A stretch of 64,000 nt of DNA, taken from contig JBBACY010000002.1 of assembly GCA_041656735.1 (NCBI GenBank), forward strand, positions 62,001 through 126,000, written 5' to 3'. This document shows, one piece after another, positions 1 to 9,500 of the stretch. The position numbers were made by a program, and so were the translations under genes. The stretch is from Perlabentimonas sp041656735 (GTDB taxonomy: Bacteria > Bacteroidota > Bacteroidia > Bacteroidales > Tenuifilaceae). Numbering within the stretch: the stretch's first letter is position 1; the number at the start of each line of letters is the position of its first letter. Below the pieces are notes generated by a model. That model did not search any database and was not told where the DNA came from. It saw nothing but the letters and a program-made list of their open reading frames with translations.

Positions 1-417
1 AAGACGAGCCTCATTTTTACCATACTCCTCAACAATAGCCTCATAGGCATACTTCTTTGGAAAACCTCTTGAGTCGGCAAAATGCTGCGCAAACATTATG
101 GCTTTTGCCTCCTCGGGCTTAGTAAAATCGCCCGAGCCGCTCAAAAAACTATTTATTTCATCGTTGCTCATACCCTGACTTAAAGCCATTTGTGTATGCT
201 GGTAAGAACAGGCGGCGCAACCGTTCACCTCGGTTACAGCCAGCTGCAAGCGCTCAATAAAATGCGGGTCTACCAGCTTGCTTTTCTTATTCCCTATTAG
301 TTTTGAAACTGCTCTGGGAGCAAAAACCATAGAACGATACAGCTCCCATAAGCTGAATTTTCGCTTAAATTCCTCTCTTTTGGTTACTGACTCTGATAGG
401 CTACCTTTCTTTTTCAT
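1..417 (-). CDS. Carboxymuconolactone decarboxylase / AhpD-like protein (partial, 3' end outside window)
   Basis: The reading frame starts at an ATG at 417 and stays open for 139 codons to the window edge, so the C-terminus is missing. The translation has the AhpD/CMD fold signature: a helical N-terminal part, then the redox motif GCAACSYQH near residue 74 (C-x-x-C followed by H), then a helix ending in FAQHFADSRG. In the AhpD family this CxxC/His pair carries peroxidase or disulfide-relay activity; that role is inferred here. It lies 76 bases downstream of a MarR-type regulator on the same strand, so the two are probably co-transcribed. This would fit a small stress-responsive module. The substrate is unknown. 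Confidence 0.8.
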   Translation of the reverse strand, partial: MKKKGSLSESVTKREEFKRKFSLWELYRSMVFAPRAVSKLIGNKKSKLVDPHFIERLQLAVTEVNGCAACSYQHTQMALSQGMSNDEINSFLSGSGDFTKPEEAKAIMFAQHFADSRGFPKKYAYEAIVEEYGKNEARL

Positions 418-493
418 ATGTGCTAATTTTTGATTATTTGTTATGCGATTAAAATTTCGGCCTCCATAATTACATTAACACTTTAGGCTAATT

Positions 494-958
494 CTACTCA
501 CTGTCTTTATTACAATTTGTACAAAACTTTTGAAGCATCAACAAGCCCTTCTGCAAATCATTTATCTCATTTTGGGTTAGCTTAACCAAACGGTTATCAA
601 TTTGATTATCAATAACTGCATTTATTTTCCTTGTTATCTCCCCTCCCTCTTTGGTTGCAGAAATAAAAACCTTCCTTCTGTCATTATCGTCGTAAGTTCG
701 GGTGATGTAACCCATTTTACTCAACTTATCTATTAACGAGGTCATTTGTGGCTTTGTAATGCTCAGCATATCAACAAACTCTGTAACATATAACTGCTTG
801 CTTTCTTGTAACAATTTTAGAATCATATAGTGCTGGGGTGAAAAATCAATTCCCAAATCCTTTAAAATTGATTTAATAAAATCGTTATTCATATTCCGGC
901 ACAACTTACCCGGAATTTCTACTAAAAGTTTTTTGAGAGTTGTATTATCCATACACAT
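494..958 (-). CDS. MarR-family transcriptional regulator
   Basis: A protein of about 154 residues with the MarR winged-helix fold. The helix-turn-helix lies near residues 57-80 (LYVTEFVDMLSITKPQMTSL), and the wing carries the DDNDRR motif typical of the family. Possible starts are GTG at 967, ATG at 958 and ATG at 952. I choose 958 because the GTG lies inside a set of TTCAC/GTGAA half-sites that look like the operator. The C-terminus ends with a Cys-x-x-Cys pair (FCTNCNKD) and there are other cysteines near the N-terminus, so redox sensing is possible but unproven. It probably controls itself and the AhpD-like gene downstream. Confidence 0.88.
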   Translation of the reverse strand: MCMDNTTLKKLLVEIPGKLCRNMNNDFIKSILKDLGIDFSPQHYMILKLLQESKQLYVTEFVDMLSITKPQMTSLIDKLSKMGYITRTYDDNDRRKVFISATKEGGEITRKINAVIDNQIDNRLVKLTQNEINDLQKGLLMLQKFCTNCNKDSE

Positions 959-960
959 TT

Positions 961-985
961 GATTCACTTAATGAATAGTTCACTA
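961..985. promoter_or_regulatory. Putative MarR operator: three alternating half-sites
   Basis: On the plus strand the order is TTCAC (963-967), 3 bases, ATGAA (971-975), 3 bases, TTCAC (979-983). This makes two overlapping imperfect palindromes of 5+3+5 bases just upstream of the likely MarR start. MarR dimers bind such palindromes next to their own promoters. Assignment to this regulator is inference from position. Confidence 0.45.
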
Positions 986-1042
986 TGCAAACAAATATAG
1001 TAAGTTTTAAATTAAAAATGCGCTTAAGGCTTATTTAATTAT

Positions 1043-1086
1043 AAAAAAAACACTGTCCCAGTGAATTATTCACCGGAACAGTGTTT
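1043..1086 (-). terminator. Rho-independent terminator downstream of ubiX
   Basis: The arms AAACACTGT (1048-1056) and ACAGTGTTT (1078-1086) pair. An inner palindrome, GTGAAT-T-ATTCAC (1061-1073), extends the hairpin. On the minus strand the hairpin is followed directly by eight T residues (1050-1043). This closes the minus-strand unit containing ubiX and separates it from marR. Confidence 0.85.
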
Positions 1087-1166
1087 AAATTCCTTAAACT
1101 TATGCCTCCTAAGGTATTAACAAAGATATGGTTGTACTTAAAACCTTCTGAAAAATTACGTACTCC

Positions 1167-1733
1167 CTACTTCGTTTCATTGCCCCACCTATAGTGATTG
1201 GTCTCAACTCCCACAATATCAAGAATTCTGTTTACAACAGTTAAAACCAGTTCGTCTATACTTTTGGGGAGGCTATAAAACGAGGGGCTTGCTGGTAGAA
1301 TTATACCGCCTGCAAGGGTAACCGTTCGCATATTTTCAATATGAATTAAGCTATAGGGAAGTTCGCGGGTAACAAGCACAAGCTTGCGCCGTTCCTTTAG
1401 CATCACATCGGCAGCACGGCTAATAAGGTCGGGACTGGTACCGGCTGCAATTCTGCCGAGCGTGCCCATTGTGCAGGGTACAATAATCATTGCATCGTAT
1501 GCGGCGGAACCCGATGCCACGGGCGAAAAAATATTTGTATTTTCGTAAACCTCAACAGGCTTTGAAAACTCCTGAATACTACCCAACTCATACTCCCATA
1601 CCTTTCGGCCTGTTTCTGAGAATATTAAAGCTATTTGAGAAAACCTGTCGCTGTGCGCCAACATCTGCTTAAGAAGCTTTTGAGCATATATTGAACCACT
1701 TGCACCGGTAACGGCAACTACTATTTTCTTCAT
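1167..1733 (-). CDS. ubiX: UbiX-family flavin prenyltransferase
   Basis: A 188-residue protein starting MKKIVVAVTGASGS, the flavin-binding Rossmann-type motif of the UbiX/Pad1 family. It also has the conserved SGSAAYDAMIIVPCTMGTLG region and the later LTRELPYSLIHIENM stretch typical of the family; the length is normal. UbiX makes prenylated FMN, the cofactor of UbiD-type decarboxylases; no ubiD is in this window. The gene lies 162 bases downstream of the btuG-like gene on the same strand and ends before a strong terminator. It could be the last gene of the cobalamin operon or have its own promoter in the gap. Confidence 0.93.
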   Translation of the reverse strand: MKKIVVAVTGASGSIYAQKLLKQMLAHSDRFSQIALIFSETGRKVWEYELGSIQEFSKPVEVYENTNIFSPVASGSAAYDAMIIVPCTMGTLGRIAAGTSPDLISRAADVMLKERRKLVLVTRELPYSLIHIENMRTVTLAGGIILPASPSFYSLPKSIDELVLTVVNRILDIVGVETNHYRWGNETK

Positions 1734-1895
1734 CCTGTATAATATTTACCACAATGTAACAACAATAATTTTAATATGTTGCAATTAAAACATAGCTACT
1801 TTAGCAAAAGTAACAGAAATATCATTTTGGTAGATGCAAACCGATAACGGATTAACCGAAAGGTTAACTTATTCTGTGTAAAAAATTGTAGTCTC

Positions 1896-2987
1896 TCAAT
1901 ACTTAAAGCAGAACGCACCGGGAATAATACCCACCTTAAATTTTGTTACTAAAGTACCATCGGGTTTGTAGCGGTAAACAACACCTCTTTGCACATAGTC
2001 TATTGCATCGGCAACATAAACCTCTGATGTATGTGGGTCAACATCGAGGCCATAATAACCTCCGGAATATGTGCCTGTGTATGGACTTTCAATAAAAAGT
2101 TCGGGGGGATTTTGGGATAAAACAGCATGTCGATAAATATGCCTGTTGATAAAGTACAATGTGTCGCCAGTACCATTCAGGCAAACCTCCGAAGGCCAAT
2201 CGCCCAATTGGAATCGAAAAACTTTTTCTACCTGCCGGGATCTGGCATCAATTCGAATTAAGCCTGGTGCTTCGTGCCCGTATGGGCTTCCGTAATAGCC
2301 CCCATCGGTAACGGTCCAAATTTTATTATACTTATCAATACACAACGATGTAGGCTGTTTAAGGATTTTAATGGAATCAACCACTTGGTCTATTTCACTG
2401 TCTATAACTAGTATCTGATTATCGTAACTCCAGCAGTTAGTAAACACATACTTGTCGTACTGCACCATTTGTTCGGTAGGATGCTGATAAAACTCTGTTT
2501 CGTAATTATTTACATCTATTGATCCAATCATTTCAAAAGTTTGGGGGTTAACAATAGCTATGGCTTTCGCATACAAATCGGTTACATAGGCCTTTGTATC
2601 GCTCAAAAAATGGATGTACCGAGGTGAAGTTAACCCAGTAATTTTGCCCACATACTCAAATGTATTCACATTAATAACATAAATTTTACCGCTATTATTT
2701 ACAACTATGTATCCTAAACTATCACGAATTGACATTGACTGAGCCACATCACCCAAGGGCAAAGTGTTAAACTCGTAAAACACATCGTTTAAAACTTTGC
2801 CTGTTTCCATATCATAGTAGGAAAGCGAAGCATTGCCATACATAAAGTTTCCCTCGTTGGTAATAAATAAGCCCTTGGCTGGGATGGTAATGTTTGGTTT
2901 ATCAAAATTCCACAGCTCATCATCTTTCATGCAAGATGAGAACACAACGAATAAAACAGGTATGATAAACTTTAGTTTTCTTGTCAT
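1896..2987 (-). CDS. btuG: BtuG-like cobalamin-binding surface lipoprotein (DUF5074 beta-propeller)
   Basis: A 363-residue protein with a lipoprotein signal (Cys19 in VVFSSC) followed by an acidic stretch that may act as a surface-export signal. The rest is a YncE/DUF5074-type beta-propeller: FITNEGNFMYGNASLSYYD opens blade one, and repeated blades end with GLDVDPHTSEVYVADA. In Bacteroides, BtuG is an outer-leaflet lipoprotein that captures cobalamin with very high affinity and caps BtuB. The gene starts one base after the stop of the BtuB-like receptor gene, so the two are translated together. The family call is strong from sequence and context. Cobalamin binding itself is inferred. Confidence 0.88.
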   Translation of the reverse strand: MTRKLKFIIPVLFVVFSSCMKDDELWNFDKPNITIPAKGLFITNEGNFMYGNASLSYYDMETGKVLNDVFYEFNTLPLGDVAQSMSIRDSLGYIVVNNSGKIYVINVNTFEYVGKITGLTSPRYIHFLSDTKAYVTDLYAKAIAIVNPQTFEMIGSIDVNNYETEFYQHPTEQMVQYDKYVFTNCWSYDNQILVIDSEIDQVVDSIKILKQPTSLCIDKYNKIWTVTDGGYYGSPYGHEAPGLIRIDARSRQVEKVFRFQLGDWPSEVCLNGTGDTLYFINRHIYRHAVLSQNPPELFIESPYTGTYSGGYYGLDVDPHTSEVYVADAIDYVQRGVVYRYKPDGTLVTKFKVGIIPGAFCFKY

Positions 2988-2988
2988 T

Positions 2989-5001
2989 TTAAATATTAAT
3001 CTTTAATAAAAGCATAAAGTTACGCCCCGGCATTGGTCTGTAGAGTATAGAGTGATACGTTTCGTTAAAAAGATTATATACCTTAAACTCCGCCAATAGT
3101 TTAACCCCTTTTACTTGCAATTCTTTCCCCAAAATCAAATCATTCATAAAGTAAGGATACAACCAATCGCGCTTACTTACATCGTTACTTGATGTAGTAA
3201 ATCGTTCGCTATACGAATTATGCTGATAGGTAATTGAGTACCCTTTATATGAAAGATTTAGTAGCACATTCCCAGAATGCAAAGGAACGTAAACCAGCTG
3301 CTTACCGTACGACTCATCGCCCCAAACCAGAGGATCGCCATAATTTATGGAGCGGGTAAAAGCATAATTGCCTGCAATACGGTAACTTATTCTGTTTAGT
3401 TTCCCTTGCAAAGAAACATTACTCTCAACACCACGAGCCAAAACCCTTCTAATATTTCGGGGTTCCCAATACCCTTTATAGCTAGGTATCCAAATGATCC
3501 AATTGTCAATATCGGAACGATATGCCGTAATTTCACTTTTTAAAAGATGGCGATTTATCGATTTTTGATATTCTACTCCCAACTCAACACTTATGCCAGC
3601 TTCGGGGAGTAACTCGGGATTACCACCGGGCTGCCAATAGAGATCGTTAAGCGATGGTTGATGGTAATTTCGGGCAATATTCCCTTTCACTAAAAAGTCG
3701 ACCAGCTTAAACACCCGAAAATCGAACCCTAAAAAGGGTACCAAGGGTACAAAAGCACCATCTACCCAATCCTGGCGAAGCATTAAATTTAGATTTACTC
3801 TATTGGCAAAGTTCTTACGAACAGCAATAAACCCCGATAACTCTTTGCGCCGCTGCTCATACCCTGTTTTTTTTACTGAATCGCGAGAGGCAACATCATG
3901 AAAATTAAAACTCAAGCTACTTTCCACCGATAATTTTTCGCTAAAACTGTATGAGTATGCTGCTGAATTTAAAGAGCTATGCTGCTTACTTTCCGAATAA
4001 ATTGCTGGAACTAATCCAAATCCTGGAACAAAGTTTTTAAGTGTATAATCAAGCTGTTTTTGAGAGTACCCACTCCTTAGCGTAACCTTTGCGTTATCGC
4101 CATAGTGTTTCCAGTCAACTACTGCCTTATGGTCATTGTCAATCTGATTATTCAGGTTTGAATTATCTGGCCCCTCATAGCTCGTAGCCCTTGGTATGGT
4201 TCTATCGGCCCATTGTCCCCAATACTTGGCAGAAAGTACATTCTTAGCATTTAAACGATAATAAATCTCCTGCAGTAATCCGTATTTTGCAAAATCGGCA
4301 TTATCATTAGTATCTAGAGGATTTGTAATTACACTAGTTTCGGGATTAATATTACCTATACCGCGATTAATAAAGGTGTAATCGTTCTGCGAAAAGTTAT
4401 GATAAAGCCGAGTTTTTAGCTGTATGGTTTTATTGCCTCCCCCAACCTGTAGAAACTCGTCGAAGGTACTGTAGCTGCCAAAGCCCTGCAAGTACTGAGC
4501 ACCAAACTTACTATTCCAATTTACCAGATTGCTTATGCTAATTGAACCGCCCAACCCCCCACTCTGGTCGGCAATGGAGGCTGTTCCATGCTTTAGGTTC
4601 ATATCATCGATAATATAAACGGGTATTAACGAAAAATCAACCATCCCTGCCATTGGGCTATTGATATTAATACCATTCCAATTAACCTGCGTATGCGATG
4701 CGGCCGTACCCCTGAACGAAGCCGATGCTAAAGCTCCACGACCATGGCTTTTTATAAATATCGGTGTGTTCTCGGACAGTAACTCAGACAAGGAAAGGTT
4801 CACCTTTTGCAGTAGAACCAATGTATCAACCTGCGTTTCCTTCATTCCAGCCTTCTCCTTCCTAAAAATTCGGTCGGCAGATATTTGAACGCTCTTAATT
4901 AGGAAGGTAGAATCCTGCATTCCCTGAGCGAAGCAAAGCGGTCCAACAAGAAGAAGTAAAAAAAGTAAGCCGATTCTCGCTATCACATTATTCTTTAACA
5001 A
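2989..5001 (-). CDS. btuB: TonB-dependent outer-membrane receptor, BtuB-like
   Basis: A 670-residue protein with a signal peptide (ending near LCFAQG) and no carboxypeptidase-like N-terminal extension. The plug domain begins around residue 40, with the SELLSENTPIFIKSHGRG and ASFRGTAASHTQVNWNG motifs. The C-terminal barrel ends in a strand finishing at the terminal LLLKINI. The short plug and BtuB-like size fit cobalamin uptake. The start codon overlaps the end of the preceding gene by 14 bases and btuG follows after one base, so this is a tight operon under the cobalamin riboswitch. The substrate is assigned from the riboswitch and the BtuG neighbour. Confidence 0.88.
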   Translation of the reverse strand: MLKNNVIARIGLLFLLLLVGPLCFAQGMQDSTFLIKSVQISADRIFRKEKAGMKETQVDTLVLLQKVNLSLSELLSENTPIFIKSHGRGALASASFRGTAASHTQVNWNGININSPMAGMVDFSLIPVYIIDDMNLKHGTASIADQSGGLGGSISISNLVNWNSKFGAQYLQGFGSYSTFDEFLQVGGGNKTIQLKTRLYHNFSQNDYTFINRGIGNINPETSVITNPLDTNDNADFAKYGLLQEIYYRLNAKNVLSAKYWGQWADRTIPRATSYEGPDNSNLNNQIDNDHKAVVDWKHYGDNAKVTLRSGYSQKQLDYTLKNFVPGFGLVPAIYSESKQHSSLNSAAYSYSFSEKLSVESSLSFNFHDVASRDSVKKTGYEQRRKELSGFIAVRKNFANRVNLNLMLRQDWVDGAFVPLVPFLGFDFRVFKLVDFLVKGNIARNYHQPSLNDLYWQPGGNPELLPEAGISVELGVEYQKSINRHLLKSEITAYRSDIDNWIIWIPSYKGYWEPRNIRRVLARGVESNVSLQGKLNRISYRIAGNYAFTRSINYGDPLVWGDESYGKQLVYVPLHSGNVLLNLSYKGYSITYQHNSYSERFTTSSNDVSKRDWLYPYFMNDLILGKELQVKGVKLLAEFKVYNLFNETYHSILYRPMPGRNFMLLLKINI

Positions 5002-6457
5002 ATCGGATGGTTTTATTAAAATTCAATCCCTTAACTTTTACAACATATATCCCTTTACTTAAATGCGCAATTGCCAACGGTTGATTATCGGAATAGGCGT
5101 GTTTTATCAGCACCCTGTTCCCAGTAGCGCTATAAATTTCAACACTTGCATACTCTGCACCACTAATAAAAATACGGCTGGCTGCCGGATTGGGGTATAA
5201 CCTAATGCTGTGTTTTTGATCAAGCTCTATTGAAGACGGGTTATCCTCGTAAACAAGTACTGTTTTAACAGTTTCTGTAATCTCAGGTCTATCTGCCAAC
5301 GATGCAGTTAGCACAACTTTGCCCGAAGAGGTAAAAACAAGCTGGTTTTTACTGTTTACATAAGCATTACCTAGACTAGAGGTCCAATTAATAGTTCTAT
5401 CCTTATCCCACCTCCCTTTATGATAAGCAAAGGCTTCAAGTTGAAAGGAGGTCCCAACAATTTCACTAGGAAGTTCTTTGATAATAATCATATCGAGTTC
5501 TCCCGAAATTGTCTCATCTGGTGATACTACAAAGGCTCCAGTTATTTCGGTAGATATTTCACCCAGCCATCCACCATCGGCCAATACTCCGTTTTGTACT
5601 TTAATAAAGTCTACTTCATCCAGATTTACATAATTACCATTGGTGTCAACTGCCCAGCCAATATCAAAAGCATCTCCTCCCGAGCCCTCCTCTTCAATAT
5701 CCATTCCTCTGGTATATGGGTTATCGGGTAAGCCGTTATACCGCGCTCGTAGGGTATTATCGGCATACCCCCAAGGGCGACCAAAGGAAGTTACATACGA
5801 TGGATTTGTACGGTCCACATAGTCCTGTATTTTGGTTCCTTTAAGCTTGTATGATTGCTCGTTAATGTGTGGAAAATTAGCGTTTGATGGGTAGTATGGT
5901 TGTTTATGAAAGTTATTTACAAAAACAAAACCCGTATTTTCATAATTATCTGTCCATGGCACATCGGTAGCCACATCACGATTGGGATTGGTGTATGTTA
6001 CCTCGTAATTTTTGATGGTAGATGAAAAAAAGTAGTCGCTACCAGCTAGTTCGTACCAAGTATCGTCAGGTAGCCCATTCCCATTATCATCTTTCATAAC
6101 ATACACAATTCCAGGCTCGGACCACGTTACCCTGTTAGACACCTCTGGCGTGCTAATGTTTTTTAAAGGATTGCCATAGATAACGAAATCTATTCCATAC
6201 GGATTGTCGGGATGATTTTTAACAGGTTCAGCAAACTTAAAAACAACATACCCTCCAAATGCTCCTAAGCTCATAGCCCCATCAAGGCGGCCAACAATTG
6301 ATACATCGGTGTTGTGATTATCGGGCATACCCCATGGCCCTTTATTTATAAACTGGCCTGGTGCTGGAGTAAATTCAAGCACTTCAGAAATAAACTGTGC
6401 TTGTAAAGCATTTACTAAAAGCAATACAAGGCCTGTGGCAATAATTCTTGTCTTCAT
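4988..6457 (-). CDS. T9SS-secreted surface protein of the cobalamin operon
   Basis: A 489-residue protein: signal peptide (to about residue 20, NALQAQ), then a large domain (about 24-310) opening with EVLEFTPAPGQFINKGPWG. That domain carries motifs such as GAFGGYVVFKF, DDNGNGLPDDTWYELAGSDY and GWAVDTNGNYVNLDEVDFIKV. A Big_2-like Ig segment follows (about 325-405), then a T9SS type A sorting domain (LYPNPAASRIF to the C-terminus). The first domain is repeated in the giant protein encoded just upstream in the operon. Its function is not known; its place under a cobalamin riboswitch suggests corrinoid capture or surface scaffolding. The gene overlaps btuB by 14 bases. Confidence 0.85.
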   Translation of the reverse strand: MKTRIIATGLVLLLVNALQAQFISEVLEFTPAPGQFINKGPWGMPDNHNTDVSIVGRLDGAMSLGAFGGYVVFKFAEPVKNHPDNPYGIDFVIYGNPLKNISTPEVSNRVTWSEPGIVYVMKDDNGNGLPDDTWYELAGSDYFFSSTIKNYEVTYTNPNRDVATDVPWTDNYENTGFVFVNNFHKQPYYPSNANFPHINEQSYKLKGTKIQDYVDRTNPSYVTSFGRPWGYADNTLRARYNGLPDNPYTRGMDIEEEGSGGDAFDIGWAVDTNGNYVNLDEVDFIKVQNGVLADGGWLGEISTEITGAFVVSPDETISGELDMIIIKELPSEIVGTSFQLEAFAYHKGRWDKDRTINWTSSLGNAYVNSKNQLVFTSSGKVVLTASLADRPEITETVKTVLVYEDNPSSIELDQKHSIRLYPNPAASRIFISGAEYASVEIYSATGNRVLIKHAYSDNQPLAIAHLSKGIYVVKVKGLNFNKTIRFVKE

Positions 6458-6477
6458 AATTAAAATTTAGAATTTAG

Positions 6478-6508
6478 AAAGGGAGAGGAGCGTAACTCCT
6501 CCCCCTTT
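6478..6508. other. Intercistronic stem-loop between the two T9SS genes
   Basis: The arms AAAGGGAGAGGAG and CTCCTCCCCCTTT pair around a 5-base loop. In the operon (minus) direction no real T-run follows. It may therefore be an mRNA-stabilising or processing hairpin, or a weak attenuator, rather than a full terminator. On the plus strand five T residues follow, but no plus-strand gene ends here. Confidence 0.6.
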
Positions 6509-6515
6509 TTATAAA

Positions 6516-9500
6516 CTACTTAACTATTATTGATTTGGTAAAGTTTAATTGAGCTGAGTTCACTTTAACAAAATAAATACCCTTTGGCTGTTTACTTATA
6601 TCGACAATTCCATCATTGCAATAGTGCTCATTTCTATAAACTAGGACTCCGTTTACATTGAAAACACTAATTACAATGTTTTCGTCCGAACTTGTTTTAA
6701 TCCTAAACACTCCGTTGGATGGATTTGGATATAAAACAGCATTTGTGGCAGACAATATTTCGGCGCCAGAGACAGGCGTAACGGTTACGGTAAACGCATC
6801 GGTTACGGTTTTGCCATTCGAGATAGCTTCTATTACTATTACTGCCTCTCCATTTACATTGGCGGTATAGGTTAGCGTAAGTTCGTCACCTAAAATACTA
6901 GCGGTCACTAAATCAGCATTTGAATTGCTTTTCACCGTTTTGGTAATGGCTGTATCGTCATCATCAGTATCGGTAAATACGCCTACTAAAGAAATAGCTG
7001 AAGGTGCTGCATTCTCCCTAACCTCTAAATCGGCTATAGGATTGGCCACTACTGGTGCTTGATCCTCTAAAACGGTTACGGTAAACGCATCGGTTACCGT
7101 TTTGCCATTCGAGGTGGCTTCTATTACTATTACTGCCTCTCCACTTACATTGGCGGTATAGGTTAACGTTAGCTCATTGCCCGAGATACTTGCATTCACT
7201 AAGCCTGCATTAGAATTGCTTTTTACCGTTTTGGTAATGGCTGTATCGTCAGCATCAGTAAATACACTTACTAAAGAAATAGTTGAAGGTGCTGCATTCT
7301 CCCGAACCTTTAAATCGGCTATAGGATTGGCCACTACTGGTGCTTGATCCTTTAAAACGGTTACGGTAAACGCATCGGTTACCGTTTTGCCGTTCGAGGT
7401 GGCTTCTATTACTACTACTGCCTCTCCACTTACATTGGCGGTATAGGTTAGCGTAAGTTCGTCACCTAAAATACTAGCGGTCACTAAATCAGCATTAGAA
7501 TTGCTTTTCACCGTTTTGGTAATGGCTGTATCGTCAGCATCAGTAAATACACTTACTAAAGAAATAGCTGAAGGTGCTGCATTCTCCCGAACCTCTAAAT
7601 CGGCTATAGGATTGGCCACTACTGGTGCTTTATCCTTTAAAACGGTTACGGTAAACGCATCGGTTACCGTTTTGCCATTCGAGGTGGCTTCAACTACAAT
7701 TTCAGCCACACCACTTACATTGGGAGTATAGGTTAGCGTTAGCTCATTGCCCGAGATACTTGCATTCACTACATCTGCATTTGAATTGCTTTTCACAGTT
7801 TTGGCAATGGCGGTAACGTCAGGCTTGCTAAATACATCTATTAAAGAAATAGTTGAAGGTGCTGCATTCTCCTTAACCTTTAAATCGGCTATTGGATTGG
7901 CTACTATCAGAGCCCCATCCTTATCAACAATTACAGAAAACTCATCGGTTACTGTTTTACCGTTCGAGGTGGCTTCAATTACTATTACTGCCTCTCCACT
8001 AACATTGACGGTATAGGTTAGCGTTAGTTCATTACCTAAAATGCTTGCTGTCACTAAGCCTGCATTAGAATTGTTTTTTACCGTTTTGGTAATGGCTGTA
8101 TCATCGTTATCTACATCGGTAAATACTTTTGCTAAAGAAATAATTGAGGGTTCAGCATTTTCAAGAACAGAAATGTTTGAAATTGGATTTGCCACTATGG
8201 GCGCATCATCAACACTATTTATGGTAACCGTAAATAGATCTAACACTGATTTCCCATTTGCTTGGGCTTTAATTTCTATTTCAGCTACACCGTACGCATT
8301 AGCAATATAATTGAGTGTTAATTCTGTGCCTACAATTGTTGCTGTAACAATTTCCTTGTTCGTATTCTTGAAAACTGAATAGGTAATAAGGTCACCATCC
8401 TCATCAACAGCTAAATTTTCTAATGAAATAATCGTATCGTCAGCATCCTCGTCAACAACCACATTGGCAATTGGATTGGCTATTACGGGTGGATTATCAG
8501 AGAAAAAGACAACTTTTATCGTTGCTAAAGCAAAATCGCCAAATCTATCAATTCCCTGCATATCAATACTAAACGTTTCTTTATCGTTAGTTGGTCCATC
8601 TATCTTTCCAGTAAGTCGGCGTGTTTCATCGTCATAAGTAAACCCTTCTGGTAGCGAAGTAGGGTTATACAGATAGTAATTCACAATTCCATCTTCTAAA
8701 TCAGTAAAGATATTGGCGGGTAGTGTTACATTAAAGTTCAAAACATCTTTAAAGGCTAGCTCCACAGGATTACTTTCAACAGGAGCGGCATTTTGCGAAT
8801 AAACATTACAAACCTTCATTAGCTCGGGCGATGGGCCAACACCCTCGAAGTAGCCAATACTATCGAGATTGCTATCGTAAATTTGGCCTGCACCGTTAAC
8901 GCCGTGCCAATAGTTGTAAGCAACATAATACTTTTTGGCCTCGGGGTCGTAAACAGATCCTTTCGCACCATACTCGCTGGTTTGCTCCATACGTGCTGGT
9001 ATTGGGAAATGAATATCTGTTCCAAAAGTTGCAGTAGCTGTGTTAAATGCAACGTAACCCAAGTCTTTTTTAACAAATAGGGTATCCCCTATCATAGGTT
9101 CAATACTCAATGGCGATGAGTCGTAACTGGTATTTGCATCATACTCGTACTCAGTAATGGTGCCAGTTAACGTATTATATGTTAAAACACCAGAATTAAA
9201 TCGGTTCTGAAAGTCAGGAAGACGCACAAAATAAATATCATTCCCTTTTACCTGCATTTGCATTACACCCAAGCCTGCAGTTCCATCGGTGCCTAACTTA
9301 ATTTCACGATTTAGTGTGAGTGTTTTCAAGTCGATTACGGCTAGTGAACTAGTAGTACCAGCAAAACCCCCATTTAGCATAACGTATGCAGTATCGCTAA
9401 CAATAACTATATCCGTTGCTTGATCGGAAACAGGAATCTTTTTAATAAGCGATAAATCACCCTTGTTATATACTCGTACGTTATACCCATCCTGGGGAGC

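Noticed and set aside
1490..1672. Short plus-strand frame opposite ubiX
   Set aside because: It is antisense within a conserved gene and has no start context or family match.
6776..8490. Repeat array considered as CRISPR
   Set aside because: The units are about 265-285 bases, in frame and coding for Ig/cadherin-like domains; there are no short repeats with unique spacers.
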